Positions 11,675-18,396 of a stretch of 64,000 nt of DNA are shown here, piece after piece. Each line of letters opens with the position of its first letter. The stretch's first letter is position 1. The notes below the pieces were generated by a model. That model made no database searches. It worked only from the letters and a program-made list of their open reading frames with translations, and was not told where the DNA came from. Source of the DNA: Opitutia bacterium (GTDB lineage Bacteria; Verrucomicrobiota; Verrucomicrobiia; Opitutales; Opitutaceae); the NCBI GenBank assembly GCA_003142615.1, contig PLMW01000005.1:1-64000 (forward strand). The letters run 5' to 3'. Both the position numbers and the translations under genes were made by a program.

Positions 11675-11750
11675 GAGCCCGTAGCTTAACGCATAGAGCA
11701 TCCCCCTCGTAAGGGAAAGGGTGTGGGTTGGAATCCCACCGGGCTTGCCA
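11675..11750 (+). tRNA. tRNA with CGT anticodon (Thr by code), atypical core
   Basis: A 76-nt cloverleaf with encoded CCA. The acceptor gagcccg pairs with cgggctt (G1-U72 wobble), the D stem gctt pairs with gagc, the anticodon loop is ctcgtaa (anticodon CGT, codon ACG), and the T stem gtggg pairs with cccac around the loop ttggaat. Oddities: a C28-A42 mismatch, position 19 is C rather than G, and position 56 is G rather than C, so the usual G19-C56 pair is exchanged as C19-G56. T8-A14, A15-T48, G18-T55 and T54-A58 are intact. The body looks more like bacterial tRNA-Arg than the tRNA-Thr(GGT) at 62786. It ends 48 nt before the transposase gene. Confidence 0.65.
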
Positions 11751-11797
11751 GAGCACATCCCCGGTGGCGGTGGGAAAAAGAACTGCCACACCCTACC

Positions 11798-12646
11798 ATG
11801 GCCAACTTTATCAGCAAGGAAAAACGCTCCCAGATCATCGCCTGTCTGTGCGAAGGAAATGGCGTTCGAGCTACTGCCCGCCTCTGCGGAGTGACCAAGA
11901 ATACGGTGTCCCGTCTGCTCGTTTGGATTGGCCGGGCATGCTCCGAATACCAAGACCGCGTGTTTCGCGATCTGACCTGCAAGCGCGTCCAATGCGATGA
12001 AATCTGGGCGATGTGCGGTTGCCGCGATAAGATCGCCGGCCCAAAACAAAAAGAGCGGGGTTGGGGGGCCTTGTGGACATGGACCGCAATCTGCCCGGAT
12101 TCAAAATTGCTCTTCTGCTGGTTCATCGGCACGCGGGACGCCGGAGCGGCCTATCACTTCATGCATGACGTTGCCGGGCGGCTGGCGCACCGCGTCCAAC
12201 TAACCAGCGATGGTCACAAGCCATATCTCGCCGCCGTCGAATCCACTTTTGGTTCTGAGATCGACTTTGCCCAACTGGTCAAAATCTACGGTCCTACGCC
12301 GAACACGCCAGAGACGCGGTACTCGCCTGCGCAATGCATGGGGACGCGCAAGGCGGCTATCACCGGCAATCCGGATTTCAGGCATGTTTCAACCAGCCAC
12401 GTTGAAAGGTTGAATCTGTCGATTCGCATGGGCAATAGGCGATTCACCCGGTTGACCAACGCACACAGCAAGAAGATCGAAAACCACAAACACGCCTTCG
12501 CCTTGTTCGCGATGCATTACAACTTTTGCCGGATCCACCAATCCCTACGCGTCACCCCAGCCATGCAGGCGGGCGTTACTGACCATGTTTGGGAATTGGA
12601 GGAAATTATTTCGCTGTTGGATTGCGCAATTGAAAAAGCAGTGTGA
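11798..12646 (+). CDS. IS1-like DDE transposase
   Basis: 282 aa from the ATG at 11798. The N-terminal part (MANFISKEKRSQIIACLCEG through GVTKNTVSRLL) is a helix-turn-helix-like DNA-binding region. The catalytic core shows a plausible DDE triad: VQCDEIW, QLTSDGHKPY and SHVERLNLSIRM, in the order and rough spacing of IS1-family transposases. It is a single intact frame, unlike classical IS1 with its insA/insB frameshift. No inverted repeats flank this gene closely; the only candidate ends are at 10499 and 13062. Only 15 nt, containing aggaggt, separate it from the 44-aa gene downstream. Active transposase or domesticated nuclease are both possible. Confidence 0.85.
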   Translation: MANFISKEKRSQIIACLCEGNGVRATARLCGVTKNTVSRLLVWIGRACSEYQDRVFRDLTCKRVQCDEIWAMCGCRDKIAGPKQKERGWGALWTWTAICPDSKLLFCWFIGTRDAGAAYHFMHDVAGRLAHRVQLTSDGHKPYLAAVESTFGSEIDFAQLVKIYGPTPNTPETRYSPAQCMGTRKAAITGNPDFRHVSTSHVERLNLSIRMGNRRFTRLTNAHSKKIENHKHAFALFAMHYNFCRIHQSLRVTPAMQAGVTDHVWELEEIISLLDCAIEKAV

Positions 12647-12661
12647 AAGGAGGTGAGGTAA

Positions 12662-12796
12662 ATGGCTAAACACGAATACACGTCAAAACGAGTGGCGACC
12701 AAGGCGTCTGCGGTTCTTCGTAATCCGCATTCATCCAAGGCTGCCAAGAGTGCGGCGGCATCTGCACTTACTCAGGCTCGGGACCGGAAACGCTGA
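12662..12796 (+). CDS. small conserved-looking protein (44 aa) next to the transposase
   Basis: Begins MAKHEYTSKRVATKASAVLR and ends [15 protein letters not shown], a Lys/Ala/Ser-rich helical sequence. The start has a near-perfect Shine-Dalgarno site, aggaggt with 7 nt before ATG, stronger than most genes here, and lies 15 nt after the transposase stop, which argues for real, coupled translation. I recall similar short proteins in other bacteria but no named family or function. It could be a transposition accessory or DNA-binding factor. The tail overlaps the convergent gene 12772-13047 on the other strand. Confidence 0.7.
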   Translation: MAKHEYTSKRVATKASAVLRNPHSSKAAKSAAASALTQARDRKR

Positions 12797-13047
12797 TGAG
12801 TAAGTAGCGTTATCCTTCGGATACAGGCTGTGGGGATCGTCATATCCCCACAGCCTTGTTTTTCACCGTAGGCATCGACGATGTGTGGAACAACCAAAAT
12901 TGCTTTGGCATTTTGGGAAACAAGCCAGCCAACAGATTGAGCGATTGCCGGCTTGGGTTTGCAGCCAGTCATAGGCTCCCACCGATTGGAACACCCCGCC
13001 GAGTCTTCCCATTCCACCAACACAAGACTATTTTCTTTTGGTCTCAT
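12772..13047 (-). CDS. phage-like small hypothetical protein (91 aa)
   Basis: Starts [20 protein letters not shown]; a central segment reads [18 protein letters not shown] and the end contains [19 protein letters not shown]. The order VxVEWEDS / SVGWLV / vPH / IP..xIRRI fits a group of short phage and mobile-element proteins of unknown role that I recognise by pattern only. It is convergent with the plus-strand transposase operon and overlaps the 44-aa gene by 25 nt. The codons for [10 protein letters not shown] form the plus-strand terminator hairpin. Its ATG lies inside the right inverted repeat, so that repeat may double as its leader. Confidence 0.6.
   Translation of the reverse strand: MRPKENSLVLVEWEDSAGCSNRWEPMTGCKPKPAIAQSVGWLVSQNAKAILVVPHIVDAYGEKQGCGDMTIPTACIRRITLLTHQRFRSRA
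12825..12863 (+). terminator. rho-independent terminator of the transposase operon
   Basis: Perfect 13-bp stem aggctgtggggat (12825-12837) with atccccacagcct (12844-12856), loop cgtcat, then tgttttt. It follows the 44-aa gene by 28 nt. The same bases encode part of the antisense 91-aa protein. Confidence 0.85.
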
Positions 13048-13062
13048 TCAAAAGGACCCAGT
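13045..13062 (-). repeat. right terminal inverted repeat of candidate element
   Basis: Reads actgggtccttttgaatg on the minus strand, inverse of the left copy at 10499-10517 with one substitution and one deletion. It ends 53 nt upstream of the pabA start. Confidence 0.5.
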
Positions 13063-13063
13063 A

Positions 13064-13072
13064 CCAGCCAGC
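13064..13072 (+). repeat. possible right target-site duplication
   Basis: ccagccagc, 8 of 9 identical to 10490-10498, one base outside the right inverted repeat. Confidence 0.3.
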
Positions 13073-13080
13073 CCCGGCAC

Positions 13081-13110
13081 TTGACCCTTCCTCCCTCCTG
13101 GGAGTAGAGT
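13081..13110 (+). promoter_or_regulatory. candidate sigma-70 promoter of pabA
   Basis: -35 ttgacc (13081-13086), 18-bp spacer, -10 tagagt (13105-13110). The GTG start codon at 13116 falls where transcription would begin, so the mRNA may be leaderless. It lies outside the right repeat, so the promoter would predate the insertion. Confidence 0.45.
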
Positions 13111-13115
13111 GCCCT

Positions 13116-13682
13116 GTGCTGCTTGTCATCGACAACTTCGATTCCTTCACGTTCAACCTGGTCCAATACTTCGGCCAGTTGGGCGTGGCGCAGCGCGTTT
13201 TCCGCAACAACGAGATCACGCCGGAGCAGGCGCTGGCCCTCAACCCCGACCGCGTGCTGCTCTCCCCCGGCCCCTGCTCGCCGCGCGAGGCCGGCGTCAC
13301 CCTGGACATCATCAAGGCCTTCGCCGGCCGGAAACCCATCCTCGGCGTCTGCCTCGGGCACCAAGCCATCGGCCACTACTTCGGCGGGCGCGTGGTGCGG
13401 GCCGGCCGCCTCATGCATGGCAAGCTCTCGCCCATCCTGCACCGCGGCACCGACGTGTTTCGCGGTCTGCCCTCGCCCTTCCGCGCCACGCGTTATCATT
13501 CGCTGCTCGTCGAGCGCGCCACCCTGCCCGACTGCCTTGAAGTCACCGCCGAGACCGCCGAGGGCGAAATCATGGGGCTGCGCCACCAGACGCTGCCCGT
13601 CTGGGGAGTGCAGTTTCACCCCGAGTCCATCGCCACCGAGCACGGAATGAACATTCTGCAAAACTTCCTGTCGCTCAATTGA
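13116..13682 (+). CDS. pabA: glutamine amidotransferase, aminodeoxychorismate/anthranilate synthase component II
   Basis: Class I glutaminase of 188 aa that feeds ammonia to PabB (and possibly TrpE). The start is taken at the GTG 13116, giving [20 protein letters not shown], the canonical N terminus; a longer frame upstream would run through the inverted repeat. Catalytic Cys is in [15 protein letters not shown], and the His/Glu pair in [28 protein letters not shown] is the oxyanion-side motif. It is divergent from pabB across the island. No trpE is in the window, so amphibolic PabA/TrpG use remains possible. Confidence 0.92.
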   Translation: MLLVIDNFDSFTFNLVQYFGQLGVAQRVFRNNEITPEQALALNPDRVLLSPGPCSPREAGVTLDIIKAFAGRKPILGVCLGHQAIGHYFGGRVVRAGRLMHGKLSPILHRGTDVFRGLPSPFRATRYHSLLVERATLPDCLEVTAETAEGEIMGLRHQTLPVWGVQFHPESIATEHGMNILQNFLSLN

Positions 13683-13723
13683 GCCGCCCGCCCCCCTGAC
13701 AGCTCCCATCGCCTACCCCGCTC

Positions 13724-14182
13724 ATGCGCTGCCCCAAATGCACTTCCATCGCGGACAAAGTGATTGACTCCCGCATCAGCAAGGAGGGCAACACCATCCG
13801 CCGCCGCCGCGAGTGCCTAGAATGCGGCCACCGCTATACCACCATCGAAACCCTGGTGCGGGATGGCATCATGGTCACCAAGCGCGACGGACGCCGCGAG
13901 GAGTTCGACCGGGAAAAACTCCTTCACGCCATCCGCGCCGCCTGCCACAAGCGTCCAGTTGACCTCGAGCAGATCACCATGATCGTCGACGACGTCATCG
14001 ACGCGCTGGAGGCCCAGTACGAAAGCGAGATTCCCAGCCGGGCCATCGGCGACGAGGTGATGCGCCATCTGCGCCGCATCGACCAGGTGGCTTACGTGCG
14101 CTTCGCCAGCGTCTATAAGGAATTCCGCGACCTTTCCGATTTCATGGATGAGATCAGCCATCCCGAAGAGCCGAAGCAATGA
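13724..14182 (+). CDS. nrdR: transcriptional repressor NrdR
   Basis: Represses ribonucleotide reductase genes by sensing dNTP/ATP. 152 aa, the usual length. The N-terminal zinc ribbon has Cys3, Cys6, Cys31 and Cys34 (MRCPKC ... RECLECGHRYTTIE), followed by an ATP-cone domain (VTKRDGRREEFDREKL ... AYVRFASVYKEFRDLSDF). The next gene begins inside its stop codon (ATGA), so the two are coupled. No nrd genes or clear NrdR boxes are seen in the window. Confidence 0.96.
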   Translation: MRCPKCTSIADKVIDSRISKEGNTIRRRRECLECGHRYTTIETLVRDGIMVTKRDGRREEFDREKLLHAIRAACHKRPVDLEQITMIVDDVIDALEAQYESEIPSRAIGDEVMRHLRRIDQVAYVRFASVYKEFRDLSDFMDEISHPEEPKQ

Positions 14183-14691
14183 CCAGCAGCGACCATCTGC
14201 GCCGTCTTCACTTCATCAACGCGCTTTTTGCGGGCCTCACCGGCCACGACCTTTACCTCGCGCAGCAGATTCAGACGGCCATCACCACCAGCCTGTCCGA
14301 GGCGCGCGGCCGGCCGGCCGAACAGCCGCCCCCCGGAGGGGAGCCGGCCGAACCCAGCGACCCGGCTTTCGCCGCCGCCGCCGCGCGCCTCCTCGAGCGT
14401 CTGTGCGACGGCCGGCAGGATCACGGCTTTTTCCACTGGGATGCAGCGGAGTCCGCCGCCGCCGCCACGCCGCTCTTCGCCCGCGAGCACGTCCTGGCGG
14501 GCCTCCGGCGCCTGGCGCGCTATCGCGAATCCACCCTGCTCGTCACCAATCTCCGGCCGGCGCACTGTCCGCCGCACCGCCGCTGGACCGGCCGGCGCCA
14601 GCGCGAATACCGCGAGTCGCTCGCGCTCATCCGCGATCTCGCCGCGGCCCGCAGCCGCCGCAGCGCCAGCCTGAACTTGCTGTTTCTTTGA
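14179..14691 (+). CDS. hypothetical protein coupled to nrdR
   Basis: 170 aa, not recognised. It starts MTSSDHLRRLHFINALFAGL and contains a Pro/Glu-rich linker around residues 45-60, then LLERLCDGRQDHGFFHWDAA and a very Arg-rich C-terminal third ending SASLNLLFL. No signal peptide, membrane helix or known motif is apparent. Coupling to nrdR by a 4-nt overlap and coding-like base use suggest a real gene. The Arg-rich end could bind nucleic acid, which is speculation. Confidence 0.65.
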   Translation: MTSSDHLRRLHFINALFAGLTGHDLYLAQQIQTAITTSLSEARGRPAEQPPPGGEPAEPSDPAFAAAAARLLERLCDGRQDHGFFHWDAAESAAAATPLFAREHVLAGLRRLARYRESTLLVTNLRPAHCPPHRRWTGRRQREYRESLALIRDLAAARSRRSASLNLLFL

Positions 14692-14752
14692 CCACTGATT
14701 TCACGGATGGACACAGATCAATTCATCCGTGTTCATCAGGGTGATCAGTGGT
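14691..14752. repeat. intergenic palindromic repeat
   Basis: accactgat at the left end is the exact inverse of atcagtggt at the right end, and the inner words tcacggatggacac and atccgtgttcatc are also mutually inverted. This sequence type (…cacggatgaacacgg…) is a dispersed intergenic repeat that I recognise from other bacterial genomes. It fills most of the gap before the HIT gene. Confidence 0.7.
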
Positions 14753-14766
14753 GAAATGATTCTGCG

Positions 14767-15108
14767 ATGAGCAAAACCGTCTTCCAGCGCATCATCGAGC
14801 ACGAGATTCCCGCCCGGATCGAGTACGAGGACGAACACTGCATTGTCATCCATGACATCCAGCCGCAGGCGCCGGTGCACCTGCTCATCATCCCGAAGAA
14901 AGTCATCGCGCGCGCCGGTGACGCCATCGCCTACGACGAGGCCATCCTCGGCCACCTGATTGTCACCGCAGGCATGATCGCGAGGAAACTCGGCCTCGCC
15001 GGCGGCTACCGCCTTGTGATCAACAACGGCCCCGACGCCTGCGAAAGCGTGCCGCACCTGCATGTGCACCTGCTGGCCGGACGCCAGATGAACTGGCCGC
15101 CGGGCTGA
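14767..15108 (+). CDS. HIT family nucleotide hydrolase (HinT-like)
   Basis: 113 aa, normal for HinT-type purine nucleoside phosphoramidases. The catalytic histidine triad is HLHVHLL near the C terminus (His-x-His-x-His), with the preceding NNGPDACESVPHLHVH typical of the branch I group. The N terminus MSKTVFQRIIEHEIPARIEYE is likewise typical. Substrate in vivo is unknown; these enzymes hydrolyse AMP-lysine and related adducts. It is a single gene, followed by an inverted repeat shared with the end of dprA. Confidence 0.92.
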   Translation: MSKTVFQRIIEHEIPARIEYEDEHCIVIHDIQPQAPVHLLIIPKKVIARAGDAIAYDEAILGHLIVTAGMIARKLGLAGGYRLVINNGPDACESVPHLHVHLLAGRQMNWPPG

Positions 15109-15120
15109 GCAGCTTACGCC

Positions 15121-15195
15121 GATTCAAGATTTAAGATGGAAGATCGAAGATCGATCCGCCTGCACCGTCCTAATCTTGAATCTTCCCTCTTGAAT
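15121..15195. repeat. inverted repeat between convergent HIT gene and dprA
   Basis: Left arm gattcaagatttaagatgg (from 15121) and right arm atcttgaatcttccctcttg (from 15173) are inverse copies built from the word caaga/tcttg. The position between two convergent genes suggests a bidirectional transcript end, but there is no clean T-run. Confidence 0.5.
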
Positions 15196-15200
15196 TGACG

Positions 15201-16328
15201 CTACGCGCTGCTGCGCGCCTCAAAGGCGCCGTCGACGCGCTTGACCACGAGCCGCTTCAACTCGAGCAGCATGAGCGTGGCACCCAGCTCGTGGGCCGGC
15301 ATCTGCGTGAGACCGACGAGGGCGTCGATGTTTAGAATGGAGCCGCCGCGGAAGCATTCGAAGACGCGTTGCTCCGTCTCACTCAGTCCACCCACCATGG
15401 CGCTGTCCGCCGCGCCCGCGGGGATCGGCGCCGGTCGCAGGCCGTCGAGGTAGTTCAACTCGGCGAGGATGTCGTCCACGCTGGTGAGGAGTGTGGCGCC
15501 GTCGCGAATGAGCTGGTGGCAGCCGTGGCTGGAGGGCTGGTCGATCCGGCCCGGCACGGCGAAGATGAGCCGGCCCTGTTCGCCGGCAAAACGCGCCGTG
15601 ATCATCGCGCCGCCATCGACGTCGCTCTCGGTCACCACGACCGCCTCGCAGATGCCGGCGACGATGCGGTTGCGCATGGCGAATGACTGCCGGTCGGCCC
15701 GCCGGCCGAAGGGAAACTCCGACAGGATCGCGCCCGTCTCGGCGATCCGCCGGTAAAGGTCGAGGTTTTCCGGCGGGTAGATGAGGTCGAGGCCGGTGCC
15801 GAGCACCGCGGCCGTCCGGCCGCCGACCGACAGCGCGCCCTCATGCGCGGCGGTGTCGATGCCGCGCGCCAGTCCGCTCACCACGCAGAACCCGCGTTCG
15901 GCCAGCTCGGCGCCGAGCTTGCGGGCGACCGCCTGCCCATAAAGCGTGGTCCGGCGGCTGCCGACGATCGCGATGCACGGATGTTCGAAGGCGTAGGCGC
16001 CCTTGCGGTAGAGACCGATGGGCGGATCGTGGATCTGGCGCAGCAGCTTGGGGTAGGCGTCATCGCGCGTGGTGATGAAGGTCGCGCCCGTGTCGGCGAG
16101 CTTTTTTTCCTCACGGGCAAGGTCGAAATGTTCGCCCCACTGCGCGAGGGTCCGGCTGATGGCCGGACCGACACCCTTCACGGCCCCCAGCCGGTTCCCG
16201 CTGACGGCAAAAATCGCCCGGGGATCGCCGCCCAGCTCCTCGAGAAGACGGTTGGTCGTGATCGGGCCGATGTTGGGCAGCGCGTTCAGCACCAGGAACG
16301 CCTGCTGTTCTGTGAGTTCAGCAGGCAT
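15201..16328 (-). CDS. dprA: DNA-processing protein A
   Basis: Loads RecA on incoming single-stranded DNA during natural transformation. 375 aa from the ATG at 16328, which overlaps the nnr end by 11 nt; the longer upstream frame is the nnr shadow. Domain order: an N-terminal helix-hairpin-helix region (ALPNIGPITTNRLLEELGG), the Rossmann-like core with AIVGSRRTTLYG, VVSGLARGIDTAAHEGAL, TAAVLGTGLDLIYPPEN, ILSEFPFG and FAMRNRIVAGI, and a C-terminal winged helix ending KRLVVKRVDGAFE. It suggests at least a vestige of competence. Confidence 0.95.
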   Translation of the reverse strand: MPAELTEQQAFLVLNALPNIGPITTNRLLEELGGDPRAIFAVSGNRLGAVKGVGPAISRTLAQWGEHFDLAREEKKLADTGATFITTRDDAYPKLLRQIHDPPIGLYRKGAYAFEHPCIAIVGSRRTTLYGQAVARKLGAELAERGFCVVSGLARGIDTAAHEGALSVGGRTAAVLGTGLDLIYPPENLDLYRRIAETGAILSEFPFGRRADRQSFAMRNRIVAGICEAVVVTESDVDGGAMITARFAGEQGRLIFAVPGRIDQPSSHGCHQLIRDGATLLTSVDDILAELNYLDGLRPAPIPAGAADSAMVGGLSETEQRVFECFRGGSILNIDALVGLTQMPAHELGATLMLLELKRLVVKRVDGAFEARSSA

Positions 16329-17874
16329 CGGATGCGAGCCGAAGGGCGGCGGGAAGATAATCGAGCAACTGGGTCGCCTGCACCGCCACCTGGCCGCGGT
16401 CCCGCGCGAGCAAATCGGCGGCAAGACCATGCCACACCACCCCGCGGCACGCCGCCGGCACCGGCTCGCACGTCGACTGGGCGAGCAGCCCGCCGACCAG
16501 GCCCGCCAGCAGATCGCCGCTGCCGCCGCGCGCCAGCACCGGTCCTCCAAAGAAACTGTGGTAGACGCGATCGCCATCGGCGATGCGCGTGACCGGGCCT
16601 TTGAGGACGACGGTCGCACCCGTCTCGTGCGCGACGGCGCGCAACACGGCGGAATTCGCCTCGCGCCCGCCGGCGAGCCGCTGGAATTCGCCGGCATGCG
16701 GCAGACAGACGACGCGCTCGCCCCGGACGGCGGCGAGCACCGCGGGCTGCAGCGCATCGGCGTCGAGCACGACCGGCAGATCGGTCAGCTTGACGATTTC
16801 GCCGGCCAGGGCGTGCGCGCCGCGCTCCGGGCCGAGTCCGGGACCCATGACCAGCGCGGTGGCCCGATCGAGTTGCGCACGGAACAACGGCAGACCCTCG
16901 GGCGCGAGACTGCCCGCGGGGGTCTCCGGCCAGCCCACCCAGATGGCCTCCGGGGCGCGCGCCGCGTAGGCGGCCGCAAGTGATTCCGGCACAAAGGCGG
17001 TGACCAGCCCCACCCCGCTGCGCAGCGCGGCCTGCACGCACATCAACACGGCACCGGGGTAGTGGCGGGACCCGCCGATCACGAAAAGGTGTCCGAAGGT
17101 GCGCTTGTCCGACTGGGGCGCGCGCAACGCGGCAAGTGGAGCGAGTACCGAGGGTTTGAGCACCCGATCGACCGCACCCGCGATATTGTTTTCCGCCTCA
17201 AAAAATCCGAGATCAAGGTAACGCAGCCGCCCCACCACGTCGCGATGGCGCTCCGCAAGCAACGGCGTCTTCACGCTGCCCGTGGCATAAGTGAAGTCGG
17301 CGCGGAAGGTGATGTCGCCCGCCTCCCCGCCCACCCCGCTGGGCAGATCGACGGCCGCCCGCAGACGGATGCCGGGATGCGCGTTGACGCGGCGGAGCAC
17401 CTCGGCCGTGGCGGCATCCACAGGCGGACGAAACTGGAAGCCGAAGATGCCATCGAGGCAGAGGTCGTATTCCCCCCGGCCTTCCGGATTCCCCTTTTTC
17501 GGAGGCAATTTCGTCACCCGTCCGGGGGCGATGCGCAGCAGCTCACGCCAGGCACGCCAGGCCAGCGGCCGGAGGGCCCGTTCGCCGCCGACGAACAGCA
17601 CGGCCGCCTGCGCCGCCGGATGCTGTTCAAGGATGGTTTTCGCCGCGAGCAGGGCATCGCCGCCATTGTGGCCCTTGCCGGCCAGCACGAGCACGCGGCC
17701 GGCGGCGGGAAAGCCGCCGATCTCTTTGAAATCCTCGAGCGCCGCCCGGCCCACGGCGGTGCCGGCCTGCTGCATCGCCGGCCATTCCCGTGCCTCCTCG
17801 CCGCCAAACAGCCGCGCCTCCAGCGCCTTCGCCTCGGCGCAGGGGAGGATGGGATCGGACCAGGCGGAGTTCAT
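16318..17874 (-). CDS. nnr: bifunctional NAD(P)H-hydrate epimerase / ADP-dependent dehydratase
   Basis: Repairs hydrated NADH and NADPH. The 518-aa protein fuses an N-terminal YjeF epimerase domain (about 1-220; LAGKGHNGGDALLAAKTIL is the phosphate loop) with a C-terminal ribokinase-fold dehydratase (about 235-518; GHLFVIGGSRHYPGAVLM, LPHAGEFQRLAGG, and the anion-hole/catalytic GGSGDLLAGLVGGLLAQS). The usual GTGD is GSGD here. It sits between acpS and dprA on the same strand with short gaps, a common arrangement. Confidence 0.95.
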   Translation of the reverse strand: MNSAWSDPILPCAEAKALEARLFGGEEAREWPAMQQAGTAVGRAALEDFKEIGGFPAAGRVLVLAGKGHNGGDALLAAKTILEQHPAAQAAVLFVGGERALRPLAWRAWRELLRIAPGRVTKLPPKKGNPEGRGEYDLCLDGIFGFQFRPPVDAATAEVLRRVNAHPGIRLRAAVDLPSGVGGEAGDITFRADFTYATGSVKTPLLAERHRDVVGRLRYLDLGFFEAENNIAGAVDRVLKPSVLAPLAALRAPQSDKRTFGHLFVIGGSRHYPGAVLMCVQAALRSGVGLVTAFVPESLAAAYAARAPEAIWVGWPETPAGSLAPEGLPLFRAQLDRATALVMGPGLGPERGAHALAGEIVKLTDLPVVLDADALQPAVLAAVRGERVVCLPHAGEFQRLAGGREANSAVLRAVAHETGATVVLKGPVTRIADGDRVYHSFFGGPVLARGGSGDLLAGLVGGLLAQSTCEPVPAACRGVVWHGLAADLLARDRGQVAVQATQLLDYLPAALRLASDAC

Positions 17875-17894
17875 GGCGGCAGGAATCCTCCTTC

Positions 17895-18311
17895 TCAGGC
17901 CGGAGGCTGCCGCATCAGCGCGGCGACGGCCATCGCGAGTGTATCGGTGTGTGAAAGCGAGACGTGCAGGTGCGTGGCGCCGACCTGGGCGAGCAGCGCC
18001 CGGCCCTGCTCGTCGAGGCGCACAAGCGGCTCGTTGCGCGCACCGTGGTAGATGGAGACCGATTTCCAGCCCAGCTCGGCGCCGATGCCGGTGGTGAAAG
18101 CCTTCGACACGGCCTCCTTGGCGGCGAAGCGCGCCGCCAGGTGCCGGTGGGGGAATTTACGGTCGAAGCAGTAGGCGCGCTCCTCGTCGGTAAACACGCG
18201 CTGAAGGAAGCGCTCGCCCTGCCGGTCGAGCACGCCGCGGACGCGCTCGACCTCGATGACGTCGCAGCCGAGGCCGAGCAGGATCCCGCCGGGAGGCAGA
18301 GTGAGGTTCAT
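17895..18311 (-). CDS. acpS: holo-[acyl-carrier-protein] synthase
   Basis: Transfers 4'-phosphopantetheine from CoA to apo-ACP. 138 aa from the ATG at 18311; in-frame codons farther upstream run into an intergenic repeat. The signatures GLGCDVIEVERV and HLAARFAAKEAVSKAFTTG hold the magnesium-binding Asp and Glu. LHVSLSHTDTLAMAVA near the end is also standard. Lies 20 nt before nnr and downstream of pdxJ, the frequent pdxJ-acpS pairing. Confidence 0.95.
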   Translation of the reverse strand: MNLTLPPGGILLGLGCDVIEVERVRGVLDRQGERFLQRVFTDEERAYCFDRKFPHRHLAARFAAKEAVSKAFTTGIGAELGWKSVSIYHGARNEPLVRLDEQGRALLAQVGATHLHVSLSHTDTLAMAVAALMRQPPA

Positions 18312-18322
18312 GAGGAAGGAGT

Positions 18323-18396
18323 GAGTAGCGGGTAGTGAGTAGAAGGGAGACAACGACGGCAAGATGCTCAATGCTCGCTACTCGATACTCGCTACT
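18323..18396. repeat. inverted repeat between pdxJ and acpS
   Basis: gagtagcgggtagtgagtag (from 18323) is mirrored by ctcgctactcgatactcgct (from 18374). The repeated word is gagta/tactc. It overlaps the last codons of pdxJ by a few bases. Confidence 0.5.

Larger units (their letters stand above)
10499..13062. mobile_element. candidate IS1-like cargo element between pabB and pabA
   Basis: A 2.56-kb AT-richer block bounded by an imperfect inverted repeat: actgggtctttttgaaatg at the left end and, reading inward from the right, actgggtccttttgaatg (17 of 18 aligned bases plus a one-base gap). Inside are a 43-aa ORF, a conserved hypothetical gene, an odd tRNA, an IS1-like transposase, a 44-aa ORF and an antisense 91-aa gene. 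Removing it would restore divergent pabB and pabA with a short intergenic region. Alternative: the repeats are matched regulatory sites in the two pab leaders. The element call is inference; gene content and repeats are seen. Confidence 0.45.

Noticed and set aside
12597-12661. Frameshift signal as in IS1 insA/insB
   Set aside because: The transposase is one uninterrupted frame; no slippery A-run near a stop.
13028-13369. 113-codon minus frame over pabA 5' end and the right inverted repeat
   Set aside because: Antisense to the conserved pabA; no recognisable domain, though it crosses the candidate element end.
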